A stretch of DNA of 64,000 nt from Pseudomonas sp. WS 5079 (GCF_012985465.1 NZ_JAAQWN010000014.1:1-64000), one strand, 5' to 3'. Positions 26,023 to 35,511 are shown, counted from the first letter of the stretch. Translations and numbers: made by a program. Notes: generated by a model from the sequence alone, not told the origin.

Positions 26023-26790
26023 ATGCTCAGCCGCCCCCTGCGACGCAAACGCCAGAAGCTTTCCGATGTGATTGTCGAGTCGGTCAAGCGCTCGATCGTC
26101 ACCGATGCCTTGAAGCCCGGCGACCGCTTGCCCACCGAGCGCGAGCTGATGGAGAGCTTCCAGTGCTCCAAGGGCTCGGCCCGCGAAGCGCTCAAGGCCC
26201 TGGAGGTCGAAGGCCTGGTCAGCACCCGCACCGGCCCAACCGGTGGCGCGTACCTGAACCAGGCCGGCACGGAGCCGGCCAGCCGTGCCTTGCGCAACTA
26301 CCTGCACTTCCAGCACCTGGATGGCGAGCAGGTGTACCAGTTGCGCAAAGTGATCGAGGTGGAGCTGGCCGTGTCGGTGCTGGGGCGCCTGAGCGAAGAC
26401 GACTATCGCGCCCTGCAAGACAACGTGGACTTTTGCAGCGCCCCGGAAGACAGCGAAGCCGGCCAGCGTGAGCAACGCCTGGCGGAACTGGAGTTCCACA
26501 ATTTGCTGGCCAGGGCCTGCCCCAACCCGCTGCTGAGTTTCATGGCGCAGTTCCTCAACGACCTGCTGCGCGACCTGGTGGTGCTGAAAAAGGCCTACAA
26601 GCCCAAGCGCAAGCAGTTCGACGCGGCCAACCTGGACTATCACAAGCAACTGTTGAGCGCGTTTCGTGCCAACGATGAAGCGGCCGTGCGCAGCCTGATG
26701 CATGAACACATGTGCGACGCCGAACACCACATGACCGCGCTGGAAGGCCAGGTCAGCCCACACTTTTTGCTGGAGTTCGACCACTCCTGA
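26023..26790 (+). CDS. GntR-family regulator, FadR/FCD subfamily
   Basis: A 255-residue regulator. The N-terminal winged helix (about residues 12-78) has LKPGDRLPTERELMESFQCS and AREALKALEVEGLVSTR, then a G-rich wing (TGPTGGAYL). The C-terminal all-helical FCD effector domain has metal/ligand residues in EFHNLLARA, LDYHKQLLSAF and MHEHM. FCD regulators sense small organic acids, often the pathway substrate. It lies about 210 bp upstream of, and on the same strand as, the ABC/amidohydrolase operon, its probable target. Shine-Dalgarno is poor; the dyad operator occupies that position. Confidence 0.91.
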   Translation: MLSRPLRRKRQKLSDVIVESVKRSIVTDALKPGDRLPTERELMESFQCSKGSAREALKALEVEGLVSTRTGPTGGAYLNQAGTEPASRALRNYLHFQHLDGEQVYQLRKVIEVELAVSVLGRLSEDDYRALQDNVDFCSAPEDSEAGQREQRLAELEFHNLLARACPNPLLSFMAQFLNDLLRDLVVLKKAYKPKRKQFDAANLDYHKQLLSAFRANDEAAVRSLMHEHMCDAEHHMTALEGQVSPHFLLEFDHS

Positions 26791-26804
26791 ACACACCACA
26801 AATC

Positions 26805-26895
26805 CCTGTAGGAGCTGGCTTGCCTGCGATAGCGGTCGGTCAGGCAAGTTTTCTCAACTGATCAACCGCTATCGCAGGCAAGCCAGCTCCTACAG
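26805..26895. repeat. REP pair (inverted)
   Basis: CTGTAGGAGCTGGCTTGCCT faces AGGCAAGCCAGCTCCTACAG. It lies between the GntR gene and the ABC operon. Confidence 0.92.
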
Positions 26896-26918
26896 TTTCG
26901 ACCGTGTTTGACTTCAAT

Positions 26919-26940
26919 AAAAAAGGCCTGCCCACAGGCC
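26919..26940 (-). terminator. hairpin with A-tract, terminator-like on minus strand
   Basis: GGCCTG-CCCA-CAGGCC forms a 6-bp stem with a 4-base loop, preceded by AATAAAAAA on the plus strand. It is therefore followed by a U-run when transcribed leftward. No minus-strand gene is nearby, so it may block antisense transcription into the regulator gene, or be incidental. Confidence 0.35.
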
Positions 26941-26998
26941 GTGCTCCACCGTATCGCCATTGCCACTCCTGCCAATAACTAAACCAGGGAGTCACCCC

Positions 26999-28201
26999 AT
27001 GCAGCGTCGTACGTTGTTGAAAGCCAGCCTCACCGCCGCCGCCGCGCTCAGCCTTCCGCTGAGCGTGCGCGGGGCATTCGCCGCCGAACCGTTTACCTTT
27101 TACGGCCTCAAGTCCATGTCTGGCGCCTTTGCCAGCTATGGCAAGTTTGCCGACATGGGCTCACGCCTGGCCGTGGCGCAGTACCCCGAGCTCCTCGGGC
27201 GCCCACTGAACTACAAGGTGATCGACACCGAAGGCAACGCCGGCAAGGCGGTGCGCAAGGTCCAGGAGGCGATTGGCCAGGACGGCGCGCGGTTCTTCCA
27301 GGGCTGCACCCTGTCGTCCTCGGCGCTGGCGGTGGCCAAGGAAGTCGATAAGGTTGGCGGGGTGTTCATGACCCCGGTAGGCGCCGATGAAGTCACCGGC
27401 AAGGACTGCAACGGCGCGACCTTCCGCTGGTCGGTGCCCACCTATGGCGCGATCCGCGAAACCCTGGTGCCGCTGATCAAGCTGCTGCCCGAGGCCAAGC
27501 GCTGGTACACCATCACCCCGCAATACGTGTTCGGCGAAGCGTTGCTCGAAGGCGCCAAGAGCGTGCTGGCCGAAAGCGGCCTGGAGCACGTGGGCAACAG
27601 CTATCACTCATTGCAGGAACAGGAATTCTCCGGCTACCTGACCAACGCCATCGCCGCCCGGCCCGATGTGCTGGTGTTGCTGAATTTCGGCAGCCAGTCC
27701 TCCAACACCCTGCGCCAGGCCGTCAACTTCGGTATCAAGGAGCGCATGAAAGTGCTGCTGGTGTGGTCCGCAGGCCTCGACCAGTTCCAGGAACTGGGCA
27801 GCGATGTGCTCGAAGGCGTGTACCTCGGCGCGCAGTACTGGCACCAGGTCGACACCCCGCTCAACCGCGAACTGGTCAAGCTGACCCAGGCCAAGTACGG
27901 GATCAACCCCACCTACCCGCTGGCCGCCGACTACATCAGCACCAAGGTCATGCTCGACACCATCAAGGCCACCGGCAGCTTCGACGGCCCCACCGTGGCC
28001 AAGGCCATGCAGGGCCTGAGCTACGACGGCCCGACCGGCAAGGAAACGATCCGCGCCGGCGACCACCAGGTGATCAAGGATTACTACCTGCTGGTGGGCA
28101 AGGCCACGGGCGACATGGCCGACAAGGATGACCTGGCCAAAGTCCTCAGCGCCGGCCAGTCGTTCCCACCGGTAGAAGCCACGGGCTGCAAGCTCGGCTG
28201 A
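26999..28201 (+). CDS. ABC importer, substrate-binding protein (Leu/Ile/Val/urea type)
   Basis: A 400-residue periplasmic binding protein of the type-I fold (Peripla_BP_6). The N-terminus has a twin-arginine-like signal (MQRRTLLKASL, then a hydrophobic run ending in AFAA near residue 29), so Tat export is possible. The mature part begins FTFYGLKSMSGAFASYGK, the ligand-contact strand of the family. AGGGAG precedes the ATG. It is the first gene of a seven-gene same-strand run with two permeases, two ATPases, an M20 amidohydrolase and an amidase. The ligand is therefore likely an amide, ureido acid or related nitrogen compound, not leucine itself. That specificity is inference. Confidence 0.92.
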   Translation: MQRRTLLKASLTAAAALSLPLSVRGAFAAEPFTFYGLKSMSGAFASYGKFADMGSRLAVAQYPELLGRPLNYKVIDTEGNAGKAVRKVQEAIGQDGARFFQGCTLSSSALAVAKEVDKVGGVFMTPVGADEVTGKDCNGATFRWSVPTYGAIRETLVPLIKLLPEAKRWYTITPQYVFGEALLEGAKSVLAESGLEHVGNSYHSLQEQEFSGYLTNAIAARPDVLVLLNFGSQSSNTLRQAVNFGIKERMKVLLVWSAGLDQFQELGSDVLEGVYLGAQYWHQVDTPLNRELVKLTQAKYGINPTYPLAADYISTKVMLDTIKATGSFDGPTVAKAMQGLSYDGPTGKETIRAGDHQVIKDYYLLVGKATGDMADKDDLAKVLSAGQSFPPVEATGCKLG

Positions 28202-28269
28202 TCCGCCCACTTTCACCGGTAACACACGACAGGGCCGTTGACCGCGGCCGCCTGTTGGAGGATTCCTGC

Positions 28270-29130
28270 ATGCTCAATCTTTACCTGTTCCAGATTCTCA
28301 ACGGCCTGGGCCTGGGGATGATCTACTTTCTGATTGCGGTCGGGCTGACGATCATTTTCGGCCTGTTGAACTTCGTCAACTTCGCCCACGGCGCGTTCTT
28401 TTTGCTGGGCGCGTACATCTGCTACACCGTCGTCAGCCTCACCGAAAGCTTCTGGCTGGCCCTGCTGATCGCGCCGCTGGTGGTGGCCGCGCTGGCGTGG
28501 CTGATCGAGCGATTATTGATCCAGCGCATCTACCACCTGCCGCACATGTTCCAGATCCTCGTGACCCTGGGCATTGCGTTGATCATCCAGGAAGCCAGCG
28601 TGATGATCTGGGGCCCGGTGGGCAAGAGCGTCGCCGTGCCGGAACTGCTGCGCGGGGTACTGGTGGTCGGCGACTTCGTGTACCCCTACTACCGCCTGTT
28701 TTTGATTGTGTTCTCGGGGCTGGTGGGCCTGGGCCTGTGGCTGCTGCTGGAGCGCACGCGCTTTGGCGCCCTGGTGCGGGCCGGCAGTGAAAGCACCGAG
28801 ACGGTATCCCTGCTGGGCACCAATATTTTCCGCCTGTTCTCCATGACCTTCGCCCTTGGCGTGGCCCTGGCCGGGATCGCCGGGGTGCTGTTTGCCCCGT
28901 TGCGCGGTGCCCAGCCCTTTGTCGGCCCGGAGATCCTCGGCATCGCCTTCGTGGTGGTGGTGATCGGCGGCATGGGTTCGTTCGGCGGCGCCCTGGTGGG
29001 CGGCCTGCTGGTGGGCGTGGTGCAGAGCCTGATGACCACCCTGTGGCCCCAAGGCGCGAGCCTGATGATCTACGGCGCCATGGCCGTGGTGATTCTGGTA
29101 CGCCCTTATGGCCTGTTTGGGAGAGCTTGA
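28270..29130 (+). CDS. ABC importer permease, LivH type
   Basis: A 286-residue inner-membrane permease with about eight TM helices. It starts MLNLYLFQILNGLGLGMIYFLIAVGLTIIFG and contains LNFVNFAHGAFF, both hallmarks of LivH. Near the C-terminus, VVVIGGMGSFGGALVGGLL is the ATPase-contact (EAA-like) loop. GGAG lies nine bases before the chosen ATG; an earlier TTG overlaps that site. It pairs with the LivM-type permease downstream. Confidence 0.92.
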   Translation: MLNLYLFQILNGLGLGMIYFLIAVGLTIIFGLLNFVNFAHGAFFLLGAYICYTVVSLTESFWLALLIAPLVVAALAWLIERLLIQRIYHLPHMFQILVTLGIALIIQEASVMIWGPVGKSVAVPELLRGVLVVGDFVYPYYRLFLIVFSGLVGLGLWLLLERTRFGALVRAGSESTETVSLLGTNIFRLFSMTFALGVALAGIAGVLFAPLRGAQPFVGPEILGIAFVVVVIGGMGSFGGALVGGLLVGVVQSLMTTLWPQGASLMIYGAMAVVILVRPYGLFGRA

Positions 29131-29131
29131 G

Positions 29132-30142
29132 ATGAGTGAGAAAAACCCCCTGCCGTTCGCCAAGACCCAATCCAGGGCCATGTTGCTGTGGGTGCTGGCG
29201 GTGTTGATCGGCCTGCCGTTGATCCTGCCCTCGGCGACCCTGGCCACCGAGATCCTGATCTTTGCCCTCGCCGCCCTGGCCTGCAACCTGTTGCTGGGCT
29301 ACACCGGGCTGCTGTCGTTCGGCCAAGGCATCTTCTTCGGCGCCGGTGCCTATTGCGCCGCCTTGCTGATGATCCACCTGCAACTGGGCCTGTTCAGCGC
29401 GCTGCTCGGCGCGGCCCTGGTCGGCGGGTTCCTGGCCTTCCTGGTGGGCGCCCTGGCGATCCGCCGCACCGGCATCTACTTCGTGATGCTGACCTTGGCC
29501 TTCAGCCAGATGGCCTACTTCCTGGCCTACACCCTGAGCGACTGGACCGGCGGCGACAACGGCCTGCTCAGTGTGCCACGCCCGGAAATCCGCATCGGTG
29601 ACACGGTGCTGCTGTCCCTGGCCGACGCCCGGGTGTTCTATGGCTTTGTCGCGGTGCTGTTCCTGCTGATCTTTATCGGCGCACGCCGGGTCATCGCGTC
29701 ACCGTTCGGCAGCACGCTGATGGCGATCCGCGAAAACGAAACCCGCGCCTCGGCCATCGGCTACGACACGCGCCACTTCAAGATCCTGGTGTTTGTGCTG
29801 TCTGGCGCGGTCACCGGGATTGCCGGGGCGCTGTACGCCATGCTCCTGCACTTTGTGCCGCTGTCCAATATCGACCTGGTGATGTCGGAGAACATCCTGA
29901 TCATGACCATCGTCGGCGGCACCGGCTCGCTGTTCGGCTCATTGCTGGGCGCCGGCTCCATTGTGCTGCTGGGGGACTTTCTCTCCGACCTGTGGCCACG
30001 CTGGCTGATGCTGCTGGGGGTGATCCTGATCCTGGTGGTGATCTTTATGCGCGGAGGCTTGTGGGGCGGCCTGTCGGCGCTGTTCGAACGTGTGCGTGGC
30101 AGCCGCAAGGCCGCCGCCGTGACCAAGGAGGAGCTGCTATGA
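29132..30142 (+). CDS. ABC importer permease, LivM type
   Basis: A 336-residue permease. The LivM signature is present in LLLGYTGLLSFGQGIFFGAGAY, and the C-terminal coupling loop in TIVGGTGSLFGSLLGAG. The ATG sits one base after the upstream stop, with GGGAG in the preceding coding end. Its last codons overlap the ATPase start (ATGA), so expression is coupled. It forms the heterodimeric channel with the LivH-type protein. Confidence 0.92.
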   Translation: MSEKNPLPFAKTQSRAMLLWVLAVLIGLPLILPSATLATEILIFALAALACNLLLGYTGLLSFGQGIFFGAGAYCAALLMIHLQLGLFSALLGAALVGGFLAFLVGALAIRRTGIYFVMLTLAFSQMAYFLAYTLSDWTGGDNGLLSVPRPEIRIGDTVLLSLADARVFYGFVAVLFLLIFIGARRVIASPFGSTLMAIRENETRASAIGYDTRHFKILVFVLSGAVTGIAGALYAMLLHFVPLSNIDLVMSENILIMTIVGGTGSLFGSLLGAGSIVLLGDFLSDLWPRWLMLLGVILILVVIFMRGGLWGGLSALFERVRGSRKAAAVTKEELL

Positions 30143-30888
30143 GCATCCTGTTGGAAACCAAAGACCTGGAACTGGCCTACGGCGCCTTCCATGCCGTCAA
30201 CGGCGTCAATCTCAAGGTCGAGGCCGGTACCATCCACACCATCATCGGCCCCAACGGTGCCGGCAAGACCAGCCTGTTTCACTGCCTGACCGGCGAGCGC
30301 CAGGCCACCGCAGGCGCAATCCACTTCGACGGCCAGAACCTGATGCGCAAACCGGCCCACGGCCGTGTGGGCCTGGGCATGGCCCGTTCGTTCCAGCTCA
30401 CCAGCCTGTTCCAGAACCTCAGCGTGCGCGAAAACCTGCGCCTGGCCGCCCAGGGCCGTGACGGCGCACGGGCCCTGAACTTCTGGCGGCGGGTGGATAG
30501 CCAGCGCGAACACCTGGAGATGGCCGACCAGGTCCTGGAGCGCCTGCAACTCACCGCCCGCGCCGAGACCCTGGCCGGTGAACTGTCCCACGGCCAGCAA
30601 CGGGTGCTGGAGGTGGGCATGTCGATCTGCTCCAAGCCCAAGCTGTTGATGCTCGACGAGCCCACTTCGGGCATGGGCATCGACGACATCCCGATCATGA
30701 CCCAACTGATCAGCGACCTGGGCCGTGACCATACGGTGCTGCTGATCGAGCACAACATGAGCATCGTCATGTCCATCAGCCAACGCATCACGGTGATGAG
30801 CCACGGGCAGATCCTGGTCGAAGGCACACCGGAATTCGTGCGCGCCGACGAACGCGTACGCACTGCTTACCTGGGAGAGGCCGCCTGA
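30139..30888 (+). CDS. ABC importer ATPase, LivG type
   Basis: A 249-residue ATPase. Walker A is GPNGAGKT, the signature LSHGQQR, Walker B LLMLDEPTSGMG, and the switch His lies in LLIEHNM. As is usual for LivG/UrtD, the C-terminus ends soon after ITVMSHGQILVEGTPE. The start is the ATG at 30139 that overlaps the permease stop; a longer in-frame opening covers permease coding sequence. GGAGGAG lies eight bases upstream. Confidence 0.93.
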   Translation: MSILLETKDLELAYGAFHAVNGVNLKVEAGTIHTIIGPNGAGKTSLFHCLTGERQATAGAIHFDGQNLMRKPAHGRVGLGMARSFQLTSLFQNLSVRENLRLAAQGRDGARALNFWRRVDSQREHLEMADQVLERLQLTARAETLAGELSHGQQRVLEVGMSICSKPKLLMLDEPTSGMGIDDIPIMTQLISDLGRDHTVLLIEHNMSIVMSISQRITVMSHGQILVEGTPEFVRADERVRTAYLGEAA

Positions 30889-31583
30889 TGCTGACCGTCG
30901 ACAATATCCATTCCTACTACGACAAGAGCCACGTCCTGGAGGGCGTGTCCCTGACCGTCAACCCCGGCGAACTGGTGACCCTGCTCGGCCGTAACGGCGC
31001 CGGCAAGACCACCACCCTGCGCAGCATCCTGGGGATTATCTGCCCGCGCCAGGGGCAGATTCACTTCAACGGCAAACCGCTGGTGGGGCAGAAAATCTTT
31101 GAAATTGCCCGCCAGGGCCTGGCGCTGGTGCCGGAGAACCGCGGGATCTTCCGCCTGCTCACGGTGGAAGAAAACCTGCGCATCGCCGTGCGCAAGACCA
31201 GCCGTTGGCAGATGGAGGACGTGTACGCGATGTTCCCGCGCCTCAAGGAGCGGCGCAAAAACGCCGGCCATGCGTTGTCCGGGGGCGAACAACAGATGCT
31301 GGCCATCGCCCGCGCCCTGCTCAACGATCCCAAGCTGCTGATCCTCGACGAACCCACCGAAGGCCTGGCCCCGGTGATCGTCGACGAACTGGTGAAGATC
31401 CTGCGCAAGATCAAGGAGGACGGCCTGCCGGTGTTGCTGGTGGAGCAGAACCTGTTGGTCTGCGACAAGCTTGCCGACCGCCACTACGTGCTCGAACAGG
31501 GCCGCGTGGTCTACGAAGGCAGCGCCGAGGCCTTTCGCGCCGACCCGACGATCAAGAACCGCTACCTGGCCCTGAGTGCCTGA
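30888..31583 (+). CDS. ABC importer ATPase, LivF type
   Basis: A 231-residue ATPase. Walker A is GRNGAGKT, the signature LSGGEQQ, Walker B LLILDEPTEGLAP, and LLVEQN carries the Q/H-loop region. The start overlaps the LivG stop by one base (TGATG). It completes the five-component importer. Confidence 0.93.
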   Translation: MLTVDNIHSYYDKSHVLEGVSLTVNPGELVTLLGRNGAGKTTTLRSILGIICPRQGQIHFNGKPLVGQKIFEIARQGLALVPENRGIFRLLTVEENLRIAVRKTSRWQMEDVYAMFPRLKERRKNAGHALSGGEQQMLAIARALLNDPKLLILDEPTEGLAPVIVDELVKILRKIKEDGLPVLLVEQNLLVCDKLADRHYVLEQGRVVYEGSAEAFRADPTIKNRYLALSA

Positions 31584-31596
31584 CCGGAGACTGCTG

Positions 31597-32868
31597 ATGA
31601 ATAGTTTTGCGCAACCGCTCAAGAGCAACGCCCCGCTGATCAACCGCGACCGCCTGTGGCAGTCGCTGATGGACCTGGCCCAACTCGGCGCCACGGCCAA
31701 GGGCGGCGTGTGCCGCCTGGCCCTGACCGACCTCGACCGCCAGGCCCGCGACCTGTTTGTGCAGTGGTGTACGGCGGCCGGGTGCAGCGTCACTGTGGAT
31801 GCGATCGGCAATATTTTTGCCCGCCGCGCCGGACTTAACCCGGACCTGCCACCGGTGATGACCGGCAGCCATATCGACACCCAGCCCACCGGCGGCAAGT
31901 TCGACGGCTGCTATGGGGTGATGGCCGGCCTGGAAGTGATCCGCACCCTGAATGACTTGCAGATCCAGACCCAAGCGCCGATTGAAGTGGTGGTGTGGAC
32001 CAACGAAGAAGGCTCGCGCTTCCCGCCGTGCATGATGGGTTCGGGAGTGTTTGCCGGCAAATTCGACCTGCAGGAGACCCTCGACAAGCAGGACGAGCAA
32101 GGCCTGTCGGTGGGCGCCGAGTTGCAGCGCATTGGCTACGCCGGCCCGCGCGCGGTACTCGGGCACCCGGTGGGCGCCTATTTCGAGGCGCATATCGAGC
32201 AGGGCCCGGTGCTGGAAGATCAGGCCATCACCCTTGGCGTGGTCATGGGCTGCCTGGGCCAGAAGTGGTTCGACCTGACGTTCACCGGCGTCGAGGCCCA
32301 CGCCGGCCCCACGCCCATGCGCCTGCGCAAGGATGCTTTGGTGGGTGCCGCGCAGGTGGTCAGCGCGGTCAACCGCATTGCCCATCAACAGCAACCTCAC
32401 GCCTGCGGCACGGTCGGCTGCCTGACCCTGCATCCGGGCTCGCGCAACGTGATCCCAGGCCAAGTGCAGATGACCATCGACCTGCGCCACCTGCATGCCG
32501 ACAAGCTGCAGGCCATGGTCGATGAAGTGCGCCAGGTGATCGAGGCCACAGCCCAGCAGCATGGCTTGAGCTATGAACTGACGCCCACCGCCGACTTCCC
32601 GCCGCTGGACTTTCATCCCACCTGCGTCAACGCCGTGCGCGATGCCGCCCAGGTGCTGGGCCTGAGCCACATGGACATTGTCAGCGGCGCCGGGCACGAC
32701 GCAATTTTTGTCGCTGAACTGGGCCCGGCCGGGATGATTTTTGTGCCGTGCGAAGGCGGCATCAGCCACAACGAAATCGAAAATGCCGCGCCGGATGATT
32801 TGGCCGCCGGCTGCGCGGTGTTGCTGCGGGCCATGGTCAACGCAGCCCAGGGAGGTCCCGCGGCATGA
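31597..32868 (+). CDS. M20-family N-carbamoylase/allantoate-amidohydrolase-type hydrolase
   Basis: A 423-residue binuclear-metal amidohydrolase (hydantoinase/carbamoylase family, M20). Metal and active-site motifs: GSHIDTQPTGGKFDG (His and bridging Asp), WTNEEGSRF (acidic pair), EAHIEQGPVLE and the C-terminal ISHNE His. The dimerisation insert starts near residue 210 (GVEAHAGPTPM). The family removes a carbamoyl group from N-carbamoyl amino acids, beta-ureidopropionate or allantoate, giving CO2, ammonia and the amine. GGAGA precedes the ATG. It overlaps the next amidase start by four bases. With the importer upstream, the pathway is probably uptake followed by stepwise hydrolysis of a ureido or amide compound. 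The exact substrate is unknown. Confidence 0.92.
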   Translation: MNSFAQPLKSNAPLINRDRLWQSLMDLAQLGATAKGGVCRLALTDLDRQARDLFVQWCTAAGCSVTVDAIGNIFARRAGLNPDLPPVMTGSHIDTQPTGGKFDGCYGVMAGLEVIRTLNDLQIQTQAPIEVVVWTNEEGSRFPPCMMGSGVFAGKFDLQETLDKQDEQGLSVGAELQRIGYAGPRAVLGHPVGAYFEAHIEQGPVLEDQAITLGVVMGCLGQKWFDLTFTGVEAHAGPTPMRLRKDALVGAAQVVSAVNRIAHQQQPHACGTVGCLTLHPGSRNVIPGQVQMTIDLRHLHADKLQAMVDEVRQVIEATAQQHGLSYELTPTADFPPLDFHPTCVNAVRDAAQVLGLSHMDIVSGAGHDAIFVAELGPAGMIFVPCEGGISHNEIENAAPDDLAAGCAVLLRAMVNAAQGGPAA

Positions 32869-34268
32869 CTGATATCGCCAACCTGACGGCCGTGCAACTG
32901 CTGGCACGCTACCGCGATAAAAGCCTGTCGCCGGTGGAAGTGACCGAAGACACGTTGCTGCGTATCGAGCGCTACAACCCGGCGGTCAACGCGTACTGCC
33001 ACGTCGATCCCGAAGGCGCTTTGAACGCCGCGCGGGCCTCGGAACAGCGCTGGTTCAAGGGCCAACCCTGCGGTGCGCTGGACGGGGTGCCAGCGTCGAT
33101 CAAGGATTTGACCCTGACGGCAGGCATGCCCACGCGCAAGGGCTCACGCACCTCATCCGCCACCGGGCCGTGGGACGTCGATGCGCCTTTTTCGGCGTTT
33201 ATGCGCAAGGCCGGTGCAGTGTTGCTGGGCAAGACCACCACCCCGGAATTCGGCTGGAAAGGCGTGACCGACAACCCGCTGTACGGCATCACCCGCAACC
33301 CCTGGGACACGCGCACCACGGCCGGTGGTTCGTCCGGCGGCGCGGGCGCGGCGGCGGCGCTGAACCTTGGCGTATTGCACCAGGGCAGCGATGCCGGCGG
33401 CTCGATCCGCATTCCCTGCGCCTTTACCGGCACCTTCGGGATCAAGCCGACCTTTGGCTACGTGCCGCAATGGCCGGCCAGCTCGATGACGATCCTCTCG
33501 CACCTGGGCCCGATGACCCGCACCGTGGAAGATGCCGTGCTGATGCTACAAACCGTGGCCCAACCGGACGCCCGTGACGGCCTGATCGGCGCGCCGCGCA
33601 ACACGCCATGGCTCACGCCGGGCACGGACCTCAAGGGCCTGCGCATCGCCTACAGCCCTGATTTTGGCTACGTGGACGTCGACCCGCAGGTGGCCAAGGT
33701 GGTCGCGCAGGCAGTCGCGGGCCTGGTGCAACTCGGGGCGCATGTGGAACAGATCGACCCGGGGTTCAGCGACCCGCTGGAGGTGTTCAACACCCTGTGG
33801 TTCGCCGGCGCGGCGCGCCTGACCGGGCAGTTTAGCGGCGCCCAGTGCGACCTGCTCGACCCCGGCCTGCTGCGCATTGCGCAACAGGGCGAACGCCTCA
33901 GCCTGGGCGACTTCAACGCGGCCCTGGAAGCCCGGGCGGCATTGGTGGCGCGCATGGCGGCGTTCCATGAGCACTACGACCTACTGGTCTCGCCGATGCT
34001 GCCGATCACCGCTTTTGACGCCGGGCATAACGTGCCACCGGGCTCTGGGCTGGGCGAATGGATGGAGTGGACGCCGTTCAGCTATCCGTTCAACCTCACC
34101 CAGCAGCCGGCGGCCTCGGTGCCGTGCGGGTTGGCGGCCAATGGATTGCCGGTGGGCTTGCATGTGGTGGGTGCGCGGTTTGCCGATGAGCAGGTGTTGC
34201 GGGTGTGCCAGGTATACGCCCAGGCATTCCCGACCCAGCACTTGCAGGCGCCGAAAGACTTGGGCTGA
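32865..34268 (+). CDS. amidase (amidase-signature family), second paralogue
   Basis: A 467-residue amidase. The catalytic Lys is in ASIKDLTLTAGMPT, the cis-Ser in GGSSGGAG, and the nucleophile Ser in DAGGSIRIPCAF. The family C-terminal motif GLHVVGARFAD is present. It is translationally coupled to the M20 hydrolase through an ATGA overlap. It probably supplies or completes deamidation of the imported compound; allophanate-hydrolase-like or aryl-amidase roles are both possible. The 34275-35511 repeat element begins just after its stop. Confidence 0.92.
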   Translation: MTDIANLTAVQLLARYRDKSLSPVEVTEDTLLRIERYNPAVNAYCHVDPEGALNAARASEQRWFKGQPCGALDGVPASIKDLTLTAGMPTRKGSRTSSATGPWDVDAPFSAFMRKAGAVLLGKTTTPEFGWKGVTDNPLYGITRNPWDTRTTAGGSSGGAGAAAALNLGVLHQGSDAGGSIRIPCAFTGTFGIKPTFGYVPQWPASSMTILSHLGPMTRTVEDAVLMLQTVAQPDARDGLIGAPRNTPWLTPGTDLKGLRIAYSPDFGYVDVDPQVAKVVAQAVAGLVQLGAHVEQIDPGFSDPLEVFNTLWFAGAARLTGQFSGAQCDLLDPGLLRIAQQGERLSLGDFNAALEARAALVARMAAFHEHYDLLVSPMLPITAFDAGHNVPPGSGLGEWMEWTPFSYPFNLTQQPAASVPCGLAANGLPVGLHVVGARFADEQVLRVCQVYAQAFPTQHLQAPKDLG

Positions 34269-34274
34269 CTCCCA

Positions 34275-35511
34275 AGCAAATGGGGGGGCTGGCTTGGCTG
34301 CGATGCGCATGGGTATCTACACAATTTTTTGATGGTTCTTGGGGTTGTGTACATATCCGTTGCTGCGGTCACGGCCACTTAGGGTTCCGCTCTTACAGCG
34401 GCTCACTTTTGAAGAGCGCAAAAGTAAGCAAAACGCTCTTGCCCCACCACTCGGTGCCTCGCCTAGGCTCGGCATGCCCGCAGTCAGGCATTGCTCCGTG
34501 GGCCCGCCGCGATCGGCCATCCATGGCCGTGTCGCGGCTACCCCGGCATCCTGCCGGGGTGCCCACTGCGCAATACCTGCCTGCGGCCATCGTGGTTTGA
34601 CGGGGCGCCTGAGATCAAAAGCCAGATCAAAAGCAGGGCAACAGCAAAGCCAGAGCGCGAAGCTGCATTCCCCTGTAGGAGCTGGCTTGCCTGCGATGGC
34701 GGTATATCAGTCGATGAATCTGTTGGCAGACCTACCGTCATCGCAGGCAAGCCAGCTCCTACAGGGTACGCGTACGCCTCGACGATCAGGTCGGCTGTCA
34801 GGCCGCCTCGCTTTGCTTGTGATTTTGATCTTAAGCGCCCCGTCAAACCACGCTGGCCGTCATCCGATATTGATTTGGGGGGTAACCCGGCATCCTGCCG
34901 GGGTGCCCACTGCGCAATACCTGCCTGCGGCCATCGTGGTTTGACGGGGCGCCTGAGATCAAAAGCCAGATCAAAAGCAGGGCAACAGCAAAGCCAGAGC
35001 GCGAAGCTGCATTCCCCTGTAGGAGCGGGCTTGCCTGCGATGGCGGTGTATCAGTCGATGAATCTGTTGGCAGACCTGCCGTCATCGCGGGCAAGCCCGC
35101 TCCTACAGGGGTACGTGCACGCTTCGATAACCAGGTCGGCTGTCAGGCCGCCTCGCTTTGCTTGTGATTTTGATCTTAAGCGCCCCGTTAAACCACGCTG
35201 GCCGTCATCCGATATTGATTTGGGGGGTAACCCGGCAGGACGCCGGGTTAGCCGCGCTGGGCCAGGGATGGCCCATCGCGGCGGCCCCCCAAATCAATGT
35301 CGGATGACGGGCACACCGAGCCTAGGCGAGGTGCCGAGTGGTGGGGCAAGAGCCCTTTGCTTACTTTGGGGCTTTTCCAAAGTGAGCCGCCGTAAGGGCG
35401 GAACCCTAAGTGGCCATGACCGCAGCAACGGATATGTACACACACCCAAACGTGCGAGCGGCGTAGATACTCATGCCCATTGCAGCCAAGCCAAGCCAGC
35501 TCCCACATTGA
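34275..35511. repeat. 1.2-kb nested inverted-repeat element with tandem core
   Basis: Layers from outside in. (1) REP-like arms: left 34278-34317 (GGGCTGGCTTGGCTGCGATG, then GGGTATCTAC), right 35465-35508 (TAGATACTCATGCCCATTGC, then CAAGCCAGCTCCCAC). (2) Long inverted arms of roughly 200 bp, 34347-34560 and 35228-35443, from GTGTACATATCCGTTGCTGC and its mirror GCAGCAACGGATATGTACAC through CACCACTCGG and CTCGCCTAGGCTCGG. (3) A core of two direct copies, 34542-34885 and 34886-35230, period 344-345 bp. (4) In each copy, terminal inverted stretches built on TTTGACGGGGCGCCTGAGATC and its mirror flank a REP pair. No transposase or other plausible gene is present, although open frames cross it. Confidence 0.9.
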
